DNA of 64,000 nt from CALHVX01 sp964640725. GTDB taxonomy: Bacteria > Pseudomonadota > Gammaproteobacteria > Pseudomonadales > Azotimanducaceae. The notes below the pieces were generated by a model that was given only the letters and a program-made list of their open reading frames with translations, searched no databases and had not been told where the DNA came from. The position numbers were made by a program, and so were the translations under genes. Below, piece after piece: positions 1-8,930 of the stretch. How positions within the stretch are numbered: position 1 is the first letter of the stretch; each line of letters opens with the position of its first letter. The stretch is taken from assembly GCA_964640725.1 (NCBI GenBank), contig CAZXIJ010000019.1, positions 1 through 64,000 of the forward strand, in the 5' to 3' direction.

Positions 1-54
1 CGCACTTGACTGGGGGTCAAGTGGTCGCAGGTTCAAATCCTGCCGTCCCGACCA
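1..54 (+). tRNA. tRNA-Pro (GGG anticodon), 3' part only
   Basis: The window opens inside a tRNA gene. The anticodon stem pairs 5-9 with 17-21, and the seven-base loop at 10-16 has T at 11 and GGG at 12-14. The T arm pairs 27-31 with 39-43 around TTCAAAT. The 3' acceptor strand (44-50), discriminator A51 and encoded CCA (52-54) follow. Anticodon GGG reads proline codons. The 5' acceptor strand and most of the D arm lie outside the window. Confidence 0.9.
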
Positions 55-227
55 AAATTCCCTCCAAATGAACCAGTTGCTCGCACATCCAACGAGCTGC
101 TCACCGATACCTGCGCCCATCCTCAGTCGCTCTGATGTGCTCTTCAACGCACCGTCAGCAAGGTCAAATGGAACTGGTTCTAGCTGCGGCTTAGTATGGT
201 CTGAAGCCGATTTCTGGGGAGGGGAAC
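55..227. other. spacer between tRNA-Pro and amidohydrolase gene
   Basis: This 173-base spacer holds no convincing gene, and I see no clear terminator hairpin after the tRNA. A purine-rich Shine-Dalgarno run (GGGGAGGGG) sits just before the downstream ATG at 228. Confidence 0.5.
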
Positions 228-1418
228 ATGCCTTATATCGAAGGGCGTCTGGTGCACGATGCTGACAGCCATCTCATGGAAATGTCGGATTGTCTGAATC
301 CTTACTTCGAGAAGGCCCTGCTCAAACGTTTTCTCGAACATCCAAATCTCGGGGTGCGGGTGGGCGACCGGTTGGCGGTGGAAGACGCCCGGAAGCGGCA
401 GCAGGACGAAGCGTTTCGTGCGGGCGCGGGCGACAACATCATGCTGCGCAAGAACTACGAGGCCCAGGGGGCATTCCTGTCACAGGATCGGCCCCAGGCT
501 GTGGACCACATCGGCGTTGCCAGCCAGCTGGTCTTTACTACCTTTTGCCTCGGCAACTTCGGATTCGATCAGTCCGGTGACGCAGCGCTCTGTTATGGCG
601 CAGCGACGGCGCACAATAGAATGATGACTGATTTCTGCTCCGTCGACGAGCGCCTGCTGGCGACTGCCTACGTGCCTCTGGAAGATTTCGATCGGGCGAA
701 GGCCACCGCCAGAGCCGCAATCGATATGGGGGCCAAGGCGTTGATGGTGCCTTCCTGGTGCCCGCAGAACCACGGTCCGAGCCATACCGGCCTGTTCCCC
801 GTCTGGGCCATGGCTCAGGAGGCGGGGCTACCGGTGCTGTTCCATGTGGGCGGTGAGGACAAGCTCAACCCAACCTATAAGGAGAATGGCCTGCCCCCGG
901 TAAAGGACTTTCACGGCGGGGATGCCAACTTTACGTCCGTGAGCTACATCCCCATCTCCACCTCGGTGCAGCAGACACTGGCGACGCTCATTATCGATGG
1001 GGTGTTCGACAGGTTCCCTAAATTGAAGTGGGGCGCCATCGAGCTCGGTGCATCCTGGTTGCCCGGGTGGATGCGCAACCTCGATTCCGCCGCCCATGCC
1101 TTTGTGCGGAACGAAGAGCGGCTGCAGAAACTGTCCGCAAAACCTTCGGAGATCGCTCGCCGGCAGCTGCGCGTGACCCCGTACCCGCACGAAGATACCG
1201 GCTGGATCATTCAGAACTCCCATGAAGAGATGTGTCTGTTCTCCACAGATTATCCGCATGTTGAAGGGGGCCGAAACCCCATCAAGCGCTTTGGCGAATC
1301 TGTCGATGGCTTGCCCCAGACTGCTCAGAGTGCGTTCTACGCGGATAACTTTATCGACATGATGGGAGAGGGGTTGGCGCCGGCGCTGCGGCGCCCGGAG
1401 CACCTGGTCAGCCACTGA
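228..1418 (+). CDS. amidohydrolase-2 family metal-dependent hydrolase
   Basis: A 396-residue predicted TIM-barrel hydrolase or decarboxylase of the amidohydrolase-2 group, which acts on cyclic and aromatic carboxylates or lactones. An N-terminal DADSH motif (about residues 11-15) replaces the classical HxH metal site. A central GLPVLFHVGG strand carries the expected His, and the C-terminal FSTDYPHVEGG motif supplies the barrel Asp. The length is normal for the family. The ATG has a strong GGGGAGGGG ribosome site 4-12 bases upstream. It converges on the acyl-CoA dehydrogenase gene to its right. The substrate cannot be read from sequence. Confidence 0.85.
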   Translation: MPYIEGRLVHDADSHLMEMSDCLNPYFEKALLKRFLEHPNLGVRVGDRLAVEDARKRQQDEAFRAGAGDNIMLRKNYEAQGAFLSQDRPQAVDHIGVASQLVFTTFCLGNFGFDQSGDAALCYGAATAHNRMMTDFCSVDERLLATAYVPLEDFDRAKATARAAIDMGAKALMVPSWCPQNHGPSHTGLFPVWAMAQEAGLPVLFHVGGEDKLNPTYKENGLPPVKDFHGGDANFTSVSYIPISTSVQQTLATLIIDGVFDRFPKLKWGAIELGASWLPGWMRNLDSAAHAFVRNEERLQKLSAKPSEIARRQLRVTPYPHEDTGWIIQNSHEEMCLFSTDYPHVEGGRNPIKRFGESVDGLPQTAQSAFYADNFIDMMGEGLAPALRRPEHLVSH

Positions 1419-1441
1419 CGCGCGTGGGCGTATCGTGATGA

Positions 1442-2629
1442 TCAGTCGGGTAGCCCGAGAACCCGCTTGGCGATGATGTTGCGCTGCACTTCGGCGGTGC
1501 CCCCGGCGATGGTCAGGGATTTCTGAGCCAGCCAGGTGCGAGTTTGTTTCAGGGCTTCCGGCGGCACAGTCTCGCTGTTCCAGTACAGGCCGTTAAAACC
1601 GAGCGCTTTCAGATGTAACTCGTCGCGTTCCTGCTTGAGCAGAGTTCCCGTGAGCTTAACGGCCGAAGATGTAAACCCGGGCGCTCGCGCCTGCGCTTCT
1701 TCCATGGCTCGTCGCTGGGTGAGCTCAAAGGCCCGCTGTCGAATTTGCCAGCGGAGAAGCGGAGCGCGCTGGGCACTGTCCAGGATCCGACCGGACCGGT
1801 CATCGGTGGGCAACAGCTCGCTGAAGATCTCAGGCAAAGGGGCTTCTTCGACACGACCCTGGGTGCCCGAGATGTTGATGCCAGCGTGGGTGGAGCGCTC
1901 GTACTGGAGCAGTCTCTTGCCCACGGTCCACCCTTGATTCACCGGCCCGATGATGTCGCTGGCGCTGGCAATGGCGTTCTCAAACTGCGTTTCGTTGAAC
2001 GGGCTGTTGCCGCTGATCAATTGAATCGGTCGCACCCGCACACCAGGCTGATCCATGTCGATGAGGATGAGGCTGATCCCGTCGTGCTTTGGGGCGGTTT
2101 GGTCGGTTCTCACCAGGGCGAAGATGTAGTCCCCTTGCATGGCGTCGGAAGTCCAGGTCTTGCGGCCGTTGATGATGTACTCATCCCCTCGGCGTTCGGC
2201 TTTGGTGCTGAGGCTCGCCAGGTCGGATCCCGCCCCAGGCTCGGAGTAGCCCATGCACCAGCCGCCGTCACCGCGTGCCATGCCCGGCAGCCAGCGTTCC
2301 TTTTGCTCTTCTGTGCCGAACTCCAGAATAGTTGGGCCGATGTAGTTGACGCCTCGGCCAACGAGCGGGGAGCGCGCGTTAATGTGCCGTAGCTCTTCCA
2401 GCAAAATGAGGTACTGCGCCGGATCGAGCTCGGCGCCGCCGTAGGCGGCAGGCCATGTGGGGACCGTCCACCCTCGGGCGGCCATATTCTCGAGCCAAAG
2501 GCGGCTGTCGGCGGGCAGGTCGATTTTGCGGCTCCCCCAGGGAATGACCCCCGGGCCCCGCGCGCCCGCTGGACAGTTTTCCGCCAGCCAGGCTCGGGTC
2601 TCGGCTCGAAATTCTGTGGCTTCCGACAT
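1442..2629 (-). CDS. acyl-CoA dehydrogenase
   Basis: A 395-residue FAD acyl-CoA dehydrogenase introducing an alpha-beta double bond into an acyl-CoA. The N-terminal helical domain is followed by the beta-domain signature MGYSEPGAGSDLASL and the substrate-loop sequence GRKTWTSDA. The C-terminal helical domain ends with GGTAEVQRNIIAKRVLGLP, typical of FadE-type enzymes. I chose the ATG at 2629 because AGAGGAAG lies upstream and the MSEATEFRAE start fits the family; the open frame extends further but that extension looks non-native. It is probably monocistronic, between an amidohydrolase and an amidohydrolase pseudogene. Confidence 0.9.
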   Translation of the reverse strand: MSEATEFRAETRAWLAENCPAGARGPGVIPWGSRKIDLPADSRLWLENMAARGWTVPTWPAAYGGAELDPAQYLILLEELRHINARSPLVGRGVNYIGPTILEFGTEEQKERWLPGMARGDGGWCMGYSEPGAGSDLASLSTKAERRGDEYIINGRKTWTSDAMQGDYIFALVRTDQTAPKHDGISLILIDMDQPGVRVRPIQLISGNSPFNETQFENAIASASDIIGPVNQGWTVGKRLLQYERSTHAGINISGTQGRVEEAPLPEIFSELLPTDDRSGRILDSAQRAPLLRWQIRQRAFELTQRRAMEEAQARAPGFTSSAVKLTGTLLKQERDELHLKALGFNGLYWNSETVPPEALKQTRTWLAQKSLTIAGGTAEVQRNIIAKRVLGLPD

Positions 2630-2737
2630 CTGGGTGCTTCCTCTCGGGCGCTCGGCCGTAGCCCGGTAGGATAGTATGACTGTTAACCGCTGTTCGTCAT
2701 GCCGCGCTGAAGAGCTTCTGTTCCCAGGTCGGTGTAG

Positions 2738-3503
2738 GGGCACCACCATCTGTGGATGCGCCATGGCTACACCTATCTGATGCCAGAGCTTGCTGCCGAC
2801 CTCGGCAGTGGGCACAACGTCGTGGCCACGGTCTTTGCCGAATGTCATTCCATGTACCGCAAGGATGGGCCTGCGGAGCAGCGTTCGATGGGCGAGACTG
2901 AGTTTGTGTGTGGCCAGGCAGCGATGAGTGCCAGTGGCGGCCAGCCCTGGCCTGTTGCTTGACCCTCGGGTTCAGCAGGCGGTGGCGGTGATCAGCCAGC
3001 TGGGATTGTCGCTGGACTGCTGGCTGTATCACCCCCAACTGGACGAAGTGGCGCAGCTCGCGGATGCGCATCCCGAACTCACGATCGTTCTAAACCATGT
3101 GGGATCTCCGATTCTTGGCGGGCCCTACCGCGGCAAGACCGATCTGGTCTTTGCGGAGTGGAAAGCGGCGATCGCCCGGGTCAGCGAGCGCAAGAATGTC
3201 TTTGTAAAGCTCGGGGCCCTGCCGATCCGCATGCCGGACTTTAGGGGCGACCGCAGTCGGCCGCCCGGTTCGGAGGAGGTGGCCGCCGCGTGGCGGCCCT
3301 GGGTGGAGACCTGTATTGAGGCTTTTGGCCCGGAGCGCTCGATGTATGAGTCGAATTTTCCGGTGCAGAAGCGTTGGTGCAGCTACCAGGTTTGCTGGAA
3401 CGCGTTCAAACGCATTTCCGCTGGCGCTTCCGCCAGCGAAAAGGCAGATCTGTTTGCCGGGGCTGCGGCCAGGGCCTACCGAATGAAGGGTGTCGAAAGC
3501 TAG
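2738..3503 (+). pseudogene. decayed COG3618-type amidohydrolase
   Basis: Remnants of one predicted metal-dependent TIM-barrel hydrolase lie in two frames. At 2741-2755 the family's N-terminal HHHLW motif is followed at once by GYTYLMPELAADLGSGHNVV, so the roughly 25 residues normally between them are missing. The frame breaks near 2945 after AAMSASGG and continues in another frame as GLLLDPRVQQAV through the conserved YHPQLDEVAQLA, NHVGSP and YESNFPVQK blocks to a normal C terminus. About 60-70 central residues are also absent. A stop codon (2735-2737) directly precedes HHH, and no start is visible. Part of the decay could be assembly error, but three separate lesions favour a true pseudogene. 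Confidence 0.8.
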
Positions 3504-4177
3504 TCGTCAAAGCCCAGGAAGCGAGCGGCTTCGTCCACGGTTTTGCGCTCCGAGACCACGGCATTGGCAGGAAAGCTCTCGTCCGGCCAGCCGAGCGCCA
3601 CAGCCTTCATGATCACCTGGTCTTCGGCGATGTTGGCGTGCTCGCGCACCACGGGCGACTGCATGATTCCCTGGCTGTTGATCACCGCGCCCAGGCCGCG
3701 CGACCAGGCAGCGTTCACCAGCGCGGTTGTAACAGCGCCGCAATCAAAGGCAGTGTCATCGCTGTCCGCCAGCACGCGATCGTAGGTGATGATGACGCAG
3801 ACCGGCGCATCGAACTGGCGGAACCCGCGCAGGACCCAATCCTGGCGGCCTTCCTTGTCTTCCCGCGCGATGCCCATGGCCGCGAACAGCTGCTTGGCCA
3901 CGCCGACCTGGCGATCGCGATGCTGCCCTGCGAAAGCTTGCCCGATGCGAAACTCCCGGGAGTGTGGCACGCCCGCCAGGTTGCGTTCCGTGTTGCCGGC
4001 CCGGATGCGGTTCAAAGGCTCGCCGGAGACGACGGTAAAGTTCCAGGGCTGCGTGTTCATCGAAGATGGAGAGCGCATGGCCAGGGCCAGAACTTCCTTG
4101 ATCAGCGCTTTCGGGACCGGGTCGGGTTTGTAGCCTCGAATACTTCGGCGACCGAGGAGGACTTCGTCAAACTGCAC
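3500..4177 (-). CDS. nitroreductase-family FMN oxidoreductase
   Basis: A 225-residue nitroreductase-fold protein expected to reduce nitroaromatics or quinones with NAD(P)H and bound FMN. Supporting blocks are the N-terminal RRSIRGYKPDPVP phosphate-binding segment, SPSSMNTQPWNF for FMN contact, and the C-terminal ALGWPDE and RKTVDEAARFLGF signature. No ATG fits: the best start is GTG at 4177 with AGAGAG upstream, giving the usual VQFDEVLLGRRSIR beginning. The stop overlaps the end of the pseudogene on the other strand. It may share transcription with the DUF1330 gene upstream. Confidence 0.87.
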   Translation of the reverse strand: MQFDEVLLGRRSIRGYKPDPVPKALIKEVLALAMRSPSSMNTQPWNFTVVSGEPLNRIRAGNTERNLAGVPHSREFRIGQAFAGQHRDRQVGVAKQLFAAMGIAREDKEGRQDWVLRGFRQFDAPVCVIITYDRVLADSDDTAFDCGAVTTALVNAAWSRGLGAVINSQGIMQSPVVREHANIAEDQVIMKAVALGWPDESFPANAVVSERKTVDEAARFLGFDD

Positions 4178-4278
4178 TTTGGATCTCTCTGCTAGGGGTA
4201 AAGCGGTAGTGTACGGGAATAGGTGGTATCGGGCTGGTCTTTGCCAACCCGTTGCGACGGAACTAGACGCTCGATCAG

Positions 4279-4722
4279 CTACTGATCGAGACCGGTGCCC
4301 CCCAGCCAGATGCCAGCGGCGCTGGTTGTCTCTATGTTCAGTTGTCCAGCCAACCCAGCCACCCGATGGTGGTGAATGGCCTGGTACTCCGGCGACTGCG
4401 TCATGTCCATCATGGCCTGCCGGTTCGGGTACATGGCAATGGCAACCGTGTCCCACAGCTCCTCGACTTCCCCCAGCATCAACCGCTCGACCTTGGCGTT
4501 GAACATGCCGCCACCGCCCAGGTTGATCAGGATTTTAGACACCGCAGCGCCGTATAGAGCGTACGCTTCGGCGCCAGTCAGGTCGGTTTCCCGTCCGTCT
4601 TCATACTCGGCCTTCTCTTTGAACTTCAGCAGATTGAGCATGTAGATCGGGCCGTCGGCGCCGGGCTCAAAGAACCCCTGGATCTGTTCCTGGCTTGGGG
4701 TGAGCTTGTTTTCAACTTGCAT
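4279..4722 (-). CDS. DUF1330-like small protein
   Basis: A 147-residue protein resembling the DUF1330 (dimeric alpha-beta barrel) group, with YMLNLLKFKEKAEYEDG near the start and a QSPEYQAIHHHRVAGL segment near the end. The biochemical role of this family is unclear. The ATG at 4722 is preceded by TTAGGAGC. It lies between the TauD-type oxygenase and the nitroreductase, all on the minus strand with gaps of about 100 bases, so it may belong to a catabolic transcription unit. Confidence 0.7.
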   Translation of the reverse strand: MQVENKLTPSQEQIQGFFEPGADGPIYMLNLLKFKEKAEYEDGRETDLTGAEAYALYGAAVSKILINLGGGGMFNAKVERLMLGEVEELWDTVAIAMYPNRQAMMDMTQSPEYQAIHHHRVAGLAGQLNIETTSAAGIWLGGTGLDQ

Positions 4723-4820
4723 CGCGGTGCTCCTAAGGTGATTCGATGTGTACGGGGGACGCTCGGCCATTCGTGCCGGCGACTGCTGGTAATGGGTCCT
4801 CCAGCCAGATCCACGGCCGC

Positions 4821-5723
4821 TCAGCCGTTCATCTGGCTGGGGGCGAGGGCGCTAGCCCTTGGGTCCCTATGGGTGGATGCCAGCTCCGTCGCCCGGTCCC
4901 CTGCGATACGGGTGCCGATCAGCACCCGGGGCTGGCTCTTGTCGTAGGGTCGGGCGCGATGCATCAGGCAGCGGTTGTCCCAGAGCGCCAGGTCGCCGGG
5001 GCGCCAGCGATGCAGGTAGGTCCGGGGCGCCTGGCATGCCTGATCCAGCAGGGTGTCGAGCAGTGCTTCGGAGCGGCGTGGGTCCATTCCCGGAATATCG
5101 TGGGCATGGCGTCCCGTATAGAGCGCCTTTACGCCGGTGACGGGATGGGTCTTGACGATCGCACGCAGCGGTCGCCCCTGGTCGTGGTAGCCGTAGCCAT
5201 CGCCGATGTGGTGCGCAAAGCCGCTGCGCGCCTGCGAGTAAAATAGCGAGTGGTAGGCGCTCAGGCCCTCGAGCTCCGCCTGCTGCTCGGCCGGCAGCGC
5301 ATCCCAGGCGGCGCGCATATCTGCCCACTCGGTCTCGCCGCCCGCAGGGGGCACGACGCGCGCAGACAGGATGGCAGCCTTGGATGCGAGCGGCATGTAG
5401 GTGCTGTCGGTGTGCCAGCCTTCGTTGCCGGCCAGAACTTTGTAGGCGTGGTCGTCCGGGGTCGCCAGGTGGCCGCCAGGTTTTTGATTGGACAGCGGCA
5501 CGCTGCCCGCCTTGCGGCCCGGGGCGAGCGCCTCAATGTCGCCAAAACGCTGGCCAAAAGCCGTTTGCTCATCCCGCGTCAGCGGCTGGTCAGGAAAGAT
5601 CAGCAGGGCGTACTGGTGAAAGGCCGCCAGAATCTGGTCGAATTCAGAATCTTGCAAGGCGGCCAGACGCGCGCCGGTCACGCGCGCGCCGAATGTGGCT
5701 TCAAGAGGGCGGACCTCAATCAT
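4821..5723 (-). CDS. TauD/TfdA-family 2-oxoglutarate dioxygenase
   Basis: A 300-residue non-haem Fe(II)/2-oxoglutarate dioxygenase. The metal triad is visible as His104 and Asp106 in GWHTDSTY and distal His255 in LWDNRCLMHRA. A following Arg-rich stretch (QPRVLIGTRI) should bind 2-oxoglutarate. The length and N-terminal LEATFGARVTG block are normal for TauD/TfdA. Such enzymes hydroxylate sulfonates, aryloxyacids or other small acids; the substrate here is unknown. It is first of a minus-strand run with the DUF1330 and nitroreductase genes. Confidence 0.88.
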   Translation of the reverse strand: MIEVRPLEATFGARVTGARLAALQDSEFDQILAAFHQYALLIFPDQPLTRDEQTAFGQRFGDIEALAPGRKAGSVPLSNQKPGGHLATPDDHAYKVLAGNEGWHTDSTYMPLASKAAILSARVVPPAGGETEWADMRAAWDALPAEQQAELEGLSAYHSLFYSQARSGFAHHIGDGYGYHDQGRPLRAIVKTHPVTGVKALYTGRHAHDIPGMDPRRSEALLDTLLDQACQAPRTYLHRWRPGDLALWDNRCLMHRARPYDKSQPRVLIGTRIAGDRATELASTHRDPRASALAPSQMNG

Positions 5724-5864
5724 CTTCGACTCCCCTGGCGTCGTCCGTCGAGTCTAACAAAAGTCTCTCGCAGCGGGTCCCTGGCCGTTGCAGGCGGTGG
5801 TCCCCGGTCCCCAAAGCGACCCAAGTCTGAGAGACTGAGCGCCGCTTTGGTGACTGCAGCACGC

Positions 5865-6869
5865 ATGGATTCCCGACACTCAAATCCCGATCCGCAATCG
5901 ATCGCCATGGATGATATCCGTCGAGCGGGCGCGCGCATTCGGGATTGCGCCTGGCGAACGCCGTTGTTGAGCAACGCCCTGCTGGATGCCCGCTGCGGTG
6001 CAACCGTGCTCCTCAAAGCGGAGTGTCTGCAGCGCACCGGGTCCTTCAAGTTCCGGGGGGCCTACAACCGTCTCGCCGCGCTGTCGCCAGCGGAACGCGA
6101 GGCAGGCGTGGTGGCCTGGTCCTCCGGCAACCATGCCCAGGGCATCGCCGCCGCAGCTGCTTTGCTGGGCGTGCGGGCTGCGATCGTGATGCCCGACGAC
6201 GCGCCAGCGCTGAAGCTTGCGAACACGCGCAGCTACGGCGCAGAGGTGCTGCTTTACGACCGGCAGCGAGAAAGCCGGGAAGATATCGCCAGGAATCTGG
6301 CAAAAGCGCGGGGCGCCGTGCTCGTGCCGTCCTACGACGACCCTTACATCATCGCGGGGCAGGGCACGGTCGGTCTCGAATTGGCGGAGCAGGCCACAGC
6401 GCTGGAAGAACGCCTGGACGTTGTGCTGGTGTGTTGTGGCGGTGGCGGGCTGACCGCCGGCATGGCGATTGCGCTGGAGTCCCTCAGCCCGGCCACAAGA
6501 ATCTACACCGTCGAGCCGGCCGGCTTCGATGACCATCAGCGTTCCTTGCAGTCCGGCCGCCGGGAAGGCAACGATCCTGCGGCTCGCTCCATTTGCGATG
6601 CGCTGCTGGCGCCCATGCCTGGTGCGCTCACCTTTCCCATTAACCGGCAATTGGTGACCGGCGGCCTGGCGGTCAGCGACGATGAGGTGCGCGATGCCAT
6701 GCGGTTCGCCTTCGAGGTACTCAAGCTGGTGTTGGAACCTGGGGGCGCGGTGGCGCTGGCAGCCATGCTGAGCGGCAGGATCGAGCTGGCGGGACAAACC
6801 GCGGCCGTTGTGCTCAGCGGCGGCAATGTGTCTGCGGCGCACTTCGCCCGGATACTGGACTTGTCCTGA
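5865..6869 (+). CDS. threonine/serine dehydratase-like PLP enzyme
   Basis: A 334-residue fold-type II pyridoxal-phosphate enzyme. The Schiff-base Lys lies in GSFKFRGAYNR, the SSGNHAQG loop binds substrate, and CCGGGGLTAG binds the cofactor phosphate. It lacks the C-terminal regulatory ACT domain of biosynthetic IlvA, so catabolic threonine/serine dehydratase or serine racemase is more likely. No strong ribosome site decides the start: GTG 5850, ATG 5865 and ATG 5907 are all possible. It is divergent from the TauD gene. Confidence 0.85.
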   Translation: MDSRHSNPDPQSIAMDDIRRAGARIRDCAWRTPLLSNALLDARCGATVLLKAECLQRTGSFKFRGAYNRLAALSPAEREAGVVAWSSGNHAQGIAAAAALLGVRAAIVMPDDAPALKLANTRSYGAEVLLYDRQRESREDIARNLAKARGAVLVPSYDDPYIIAGQGTVGLELAEQATALEERLDVVLVCCGGGGLTAGMAIALESLSPATRIYTVEPAGFDDHQRSLQSGRREGNDPAARSICDALLAPMPGALTFPINRQLVTGGLAVSDDEVRDAMRFAFEVLKLVLEPGGAVALAAMLSGRIELAGQTAAVVLSGGNVSAAHFARILDLS

Positions 6870-6949
6870 CCCCCGGAAACCGTCAAGGGCTGTTGGAACA
6901 TTTGACCTCGTCGCCGGTCACACAGGAACCCAAACAAGAGAACCTCGAC

Positions 6950-7414
6950 ATGTGGCGCGACACTCAACGACCTGTGTTCCAAGGCCTGGCCCTGACACTG
7001 CTCGCCCTGTTCTGGTCGGCGGGAGCGCTGGCGGCGGACCCGCTGTACACCGGCTTCTTTTCCAACACCTTCCTGCAGGGCTATGATCCGGTGGCCTATT
7101 TTACGCAGGGCGCGCCAGTGAAGGGGCGTAAGGACCTCTCGACGGAGTACGAGGGGGTCCAGATTCGCTTTGCGAGCGAAGCGCATCGGTCTCTGTTTCT
7201 GCAGGATCCCGAAGCCTACCTGCCGCAATACGGAGGCTATTGCGCCTGGGCGGTGGCGCAGGGCAAGACGGCCAAGGGCGATGCGCGCTACTGGAAAATC
7301 GTCGATGACAAACTGTATTTGAACTACGACAAGAAGATCCAGGCTGCCTGGGAGCGCGACATACCCGGATTTATCGAGCAGGCCCAAGGTCACTGGCCGA
7401 CGGTGCTGGAGTGA
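6950..7414 (+). CDS. exported YHS-domain protein
   Basis: A 154-residue secreted protein. Residues 1-28 form a signal peptide (basic start, LALTLLALFW core, AGALA cleavage region). The mature part is a YHS domain: GYDPVAYFTQGAPVKG, an RFASEAHRSLF core and YGGYCAWAVAQG. YHS domains are small, often metal-associated modules. The ATG at 6950 gives a proper signal peptide; an upstream TTG at 6893 would add 19 unlikely residues. It lies 80 bases after the PLP enzyme and 120 before a P450. Confidence 0.8.
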   Translation: MWRDTQRPVFQGLALTLLALFWSAGALAADPLYTGFFSNTFLQGYDPVAYFTQGAPVKGRKDLSTEYEGVQIRFASEAHRSLFLQDPEAYLPQYGGYCAWAVAQGKTAKGDARYWKIVDDKLYLNYDKKIQAAWERDIPGFIEQAQGHWPTVLE

Positions 7415-7535
7415 CGCCGCCAGCGCCCTGCGGGTAGGGTATCGGCAGGGGCTGCGCTACACTGTTGACGTGCTCTGGCGGCAGATTTCTGCGGCCTTTG
7501 GCGCACCGCAACAGGACTGCAACAGGAGAGGCACA

Positions 7536-8900
7536 GTGCAGCTCGTCAGCGACGACATCCTGATCGACACGGGGCAGCAGCGCCCCGGGAACGAGGCGAT
7601 CTATCCCAGCTTCGAAGGGTTCAAATTCTGGGACCCGGCGGCCTGGACACAAGGCCATCCCTACGAGATGTACCGCAAGATGCGGGAACAGGCGCCCGTG
7701 ATGTGGTCTGCGCCGGAAGACAAGATGTCCGGCTTCTGGTCCGTCACCCGCTACGAAGACATCAAGCAGGTTGAGCTGGCCCACAAGGTGTTCTCCTCGC
7801 AGCGCGGCAGCATCAACATGGCCGTGCCCGATCGAGACAAATGGCGGCCCAAGAAGCTGATGCCGGCGGCCTACAACTCGCTCATCAATCTCGATGAACC
7901 CCAGCATCGCGAAATGCGCATGCAGCAGAGCGACTTCTTCTTTCCCGCCTATGTGGCGACGCTGCGCGACAAAGTCGGCGCAAAGATCGACCAGCTCCTG
8001 GACGAGCTGGAGAAGAAGGGGCCGGTCGTTGATTTCGTCAAGCTGTTCTCGGAGGAGCTGCCCCTCTTTACGCTCTGCGAGATGCTCGGCATCGATGAGC
8101 AGGATCGCCCCAAGGTCAAAGTCTGGATGCACCATCTGGAGCTGGCCGCGCAGTTCCTGACCAATCCGGTGCAGACCTTTTTCTCGGAGCCACTGTTCCC
8201 GTTCCGCTTCAATCCGGTGGTGAACGACATGTTTGCCTACGGCGAGCGCGTCATGGCCGATCGGCGGGCGAATCCGCGCGATGACCTGCTAACGGTGATC
8301 GCGCAATCCAAGCTGAATGACGAGCTGCTGCCGCAGGATTTTCTGGATGGTTCCTGGCTGCTGATTATCTTTGCCGGCAACGACACGTCGCGCAATTCGC
8401 TGTCCGGTACCATCCGGCTCTTGACCGAGTTTCCCGATCAGCGCGCGCTGGTGCTGGAGGACCCGTCGTTGATTCCCCAGATGTCCGAAGAGGCGCTGCG
8501 GATGGTGTCGCCGGTCATGCATATGCGCCGCACCGCCACGGAAGACACGGAACTGAACGGGCAGAAGATTGCTCGGGACGAGAAGGTCGTGCTCTGGTAC
8601 GGGGCGGCTAACCGAGACCCGTCTGTTTTTCCGGATCCGGACCGCTTCGACCTGCATCGGCCGAACGTCGAGAAGCACATTGCCTTTGGCCACGGGGTTC
8701 ACAAGTGCCTGGGATCGCGGATTGCCAAGATGCAGCTGCGGCTCGCCTTCGAGCGAATCCTGGACCGGTTTCCGAACATCGCCTGGACCGGCAAGCAGAC
8801 CATTGCGCCCAACCCGCTGGTCCACGCCATATCGAGCATGCAGGTCAACCTGTATGGCATCGGCGGCAAACGCCCCGTCAAAGTGCCCGCTAGCCGTTAG
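7536..8900 (+). CDS. cytochrome P450
   Basis: A 454-residue soluble bacterial P450 monooxygenase. The I-helix carries IFAGNDTSRNSLSG, the K-helix ExxR is in SEEALRM, and the haem loop FGHGVHKCLG places the axial thiolate at about Cys391. The PVMHMRRTA block resembles P450s acting on terpenoids, steroids or alkanes. GTG at 7536 is the preferred start because AGGAGAGG lies 6 bases upstream; an ATG upstream would add residues with no family likeness. No ferredoxin or reductase is adjacent. Confidence 0.9.
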   Translation: MQLVSDDILIDTGQQRPGNEAIYPSFEGFKFWDPAAWTQGHPYEMYRKMREQAPVMWSAPEDKMSGFWSVTRYEDIKQVELAHKVFSSQRGSINMAVPDRDKWRPKKLMPAAYNSLINLDEPQHREMRMQQSDFFFPAYVATLRDKVGAKIDQLLDELEKKGPVVDFVKLFSEELPLFTLCEMLGIDEQDRPKVKVWMHHLELAAQFLTNPVQTFFSEPLFPFRFNPVVNDMFAYGERVMADRRANPRDDLLTVIAQSKLNDELLPQDFLDGSWLLIIFAGNDTSRNSLSGTIRLLTEFPDQRALVLEDPSLIPQMSEEALRMVSPVMHMRRTATEDTELNGQKIARDEKVVLWYGAANRDPSVFPDPDRFDLHRPNVEKHIAFGHGVHKCLGSRIAKMQLRLAFERILDRFPNIAWTGKQTIAPNPLVHAISSMQVNLYGIGGKRPVKVPASR

Positions 8901-8930
8901 GCCAATGACCAGCATCCCGGGCGGTCTGCT

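Noticed and set aside
2756..2962. Stand-alone 68-residue gene
   Set aside because: Its sequence matches the middle of an amidohydrolase and continues in another frame at 2928-3503; it is part of the pseudogene.
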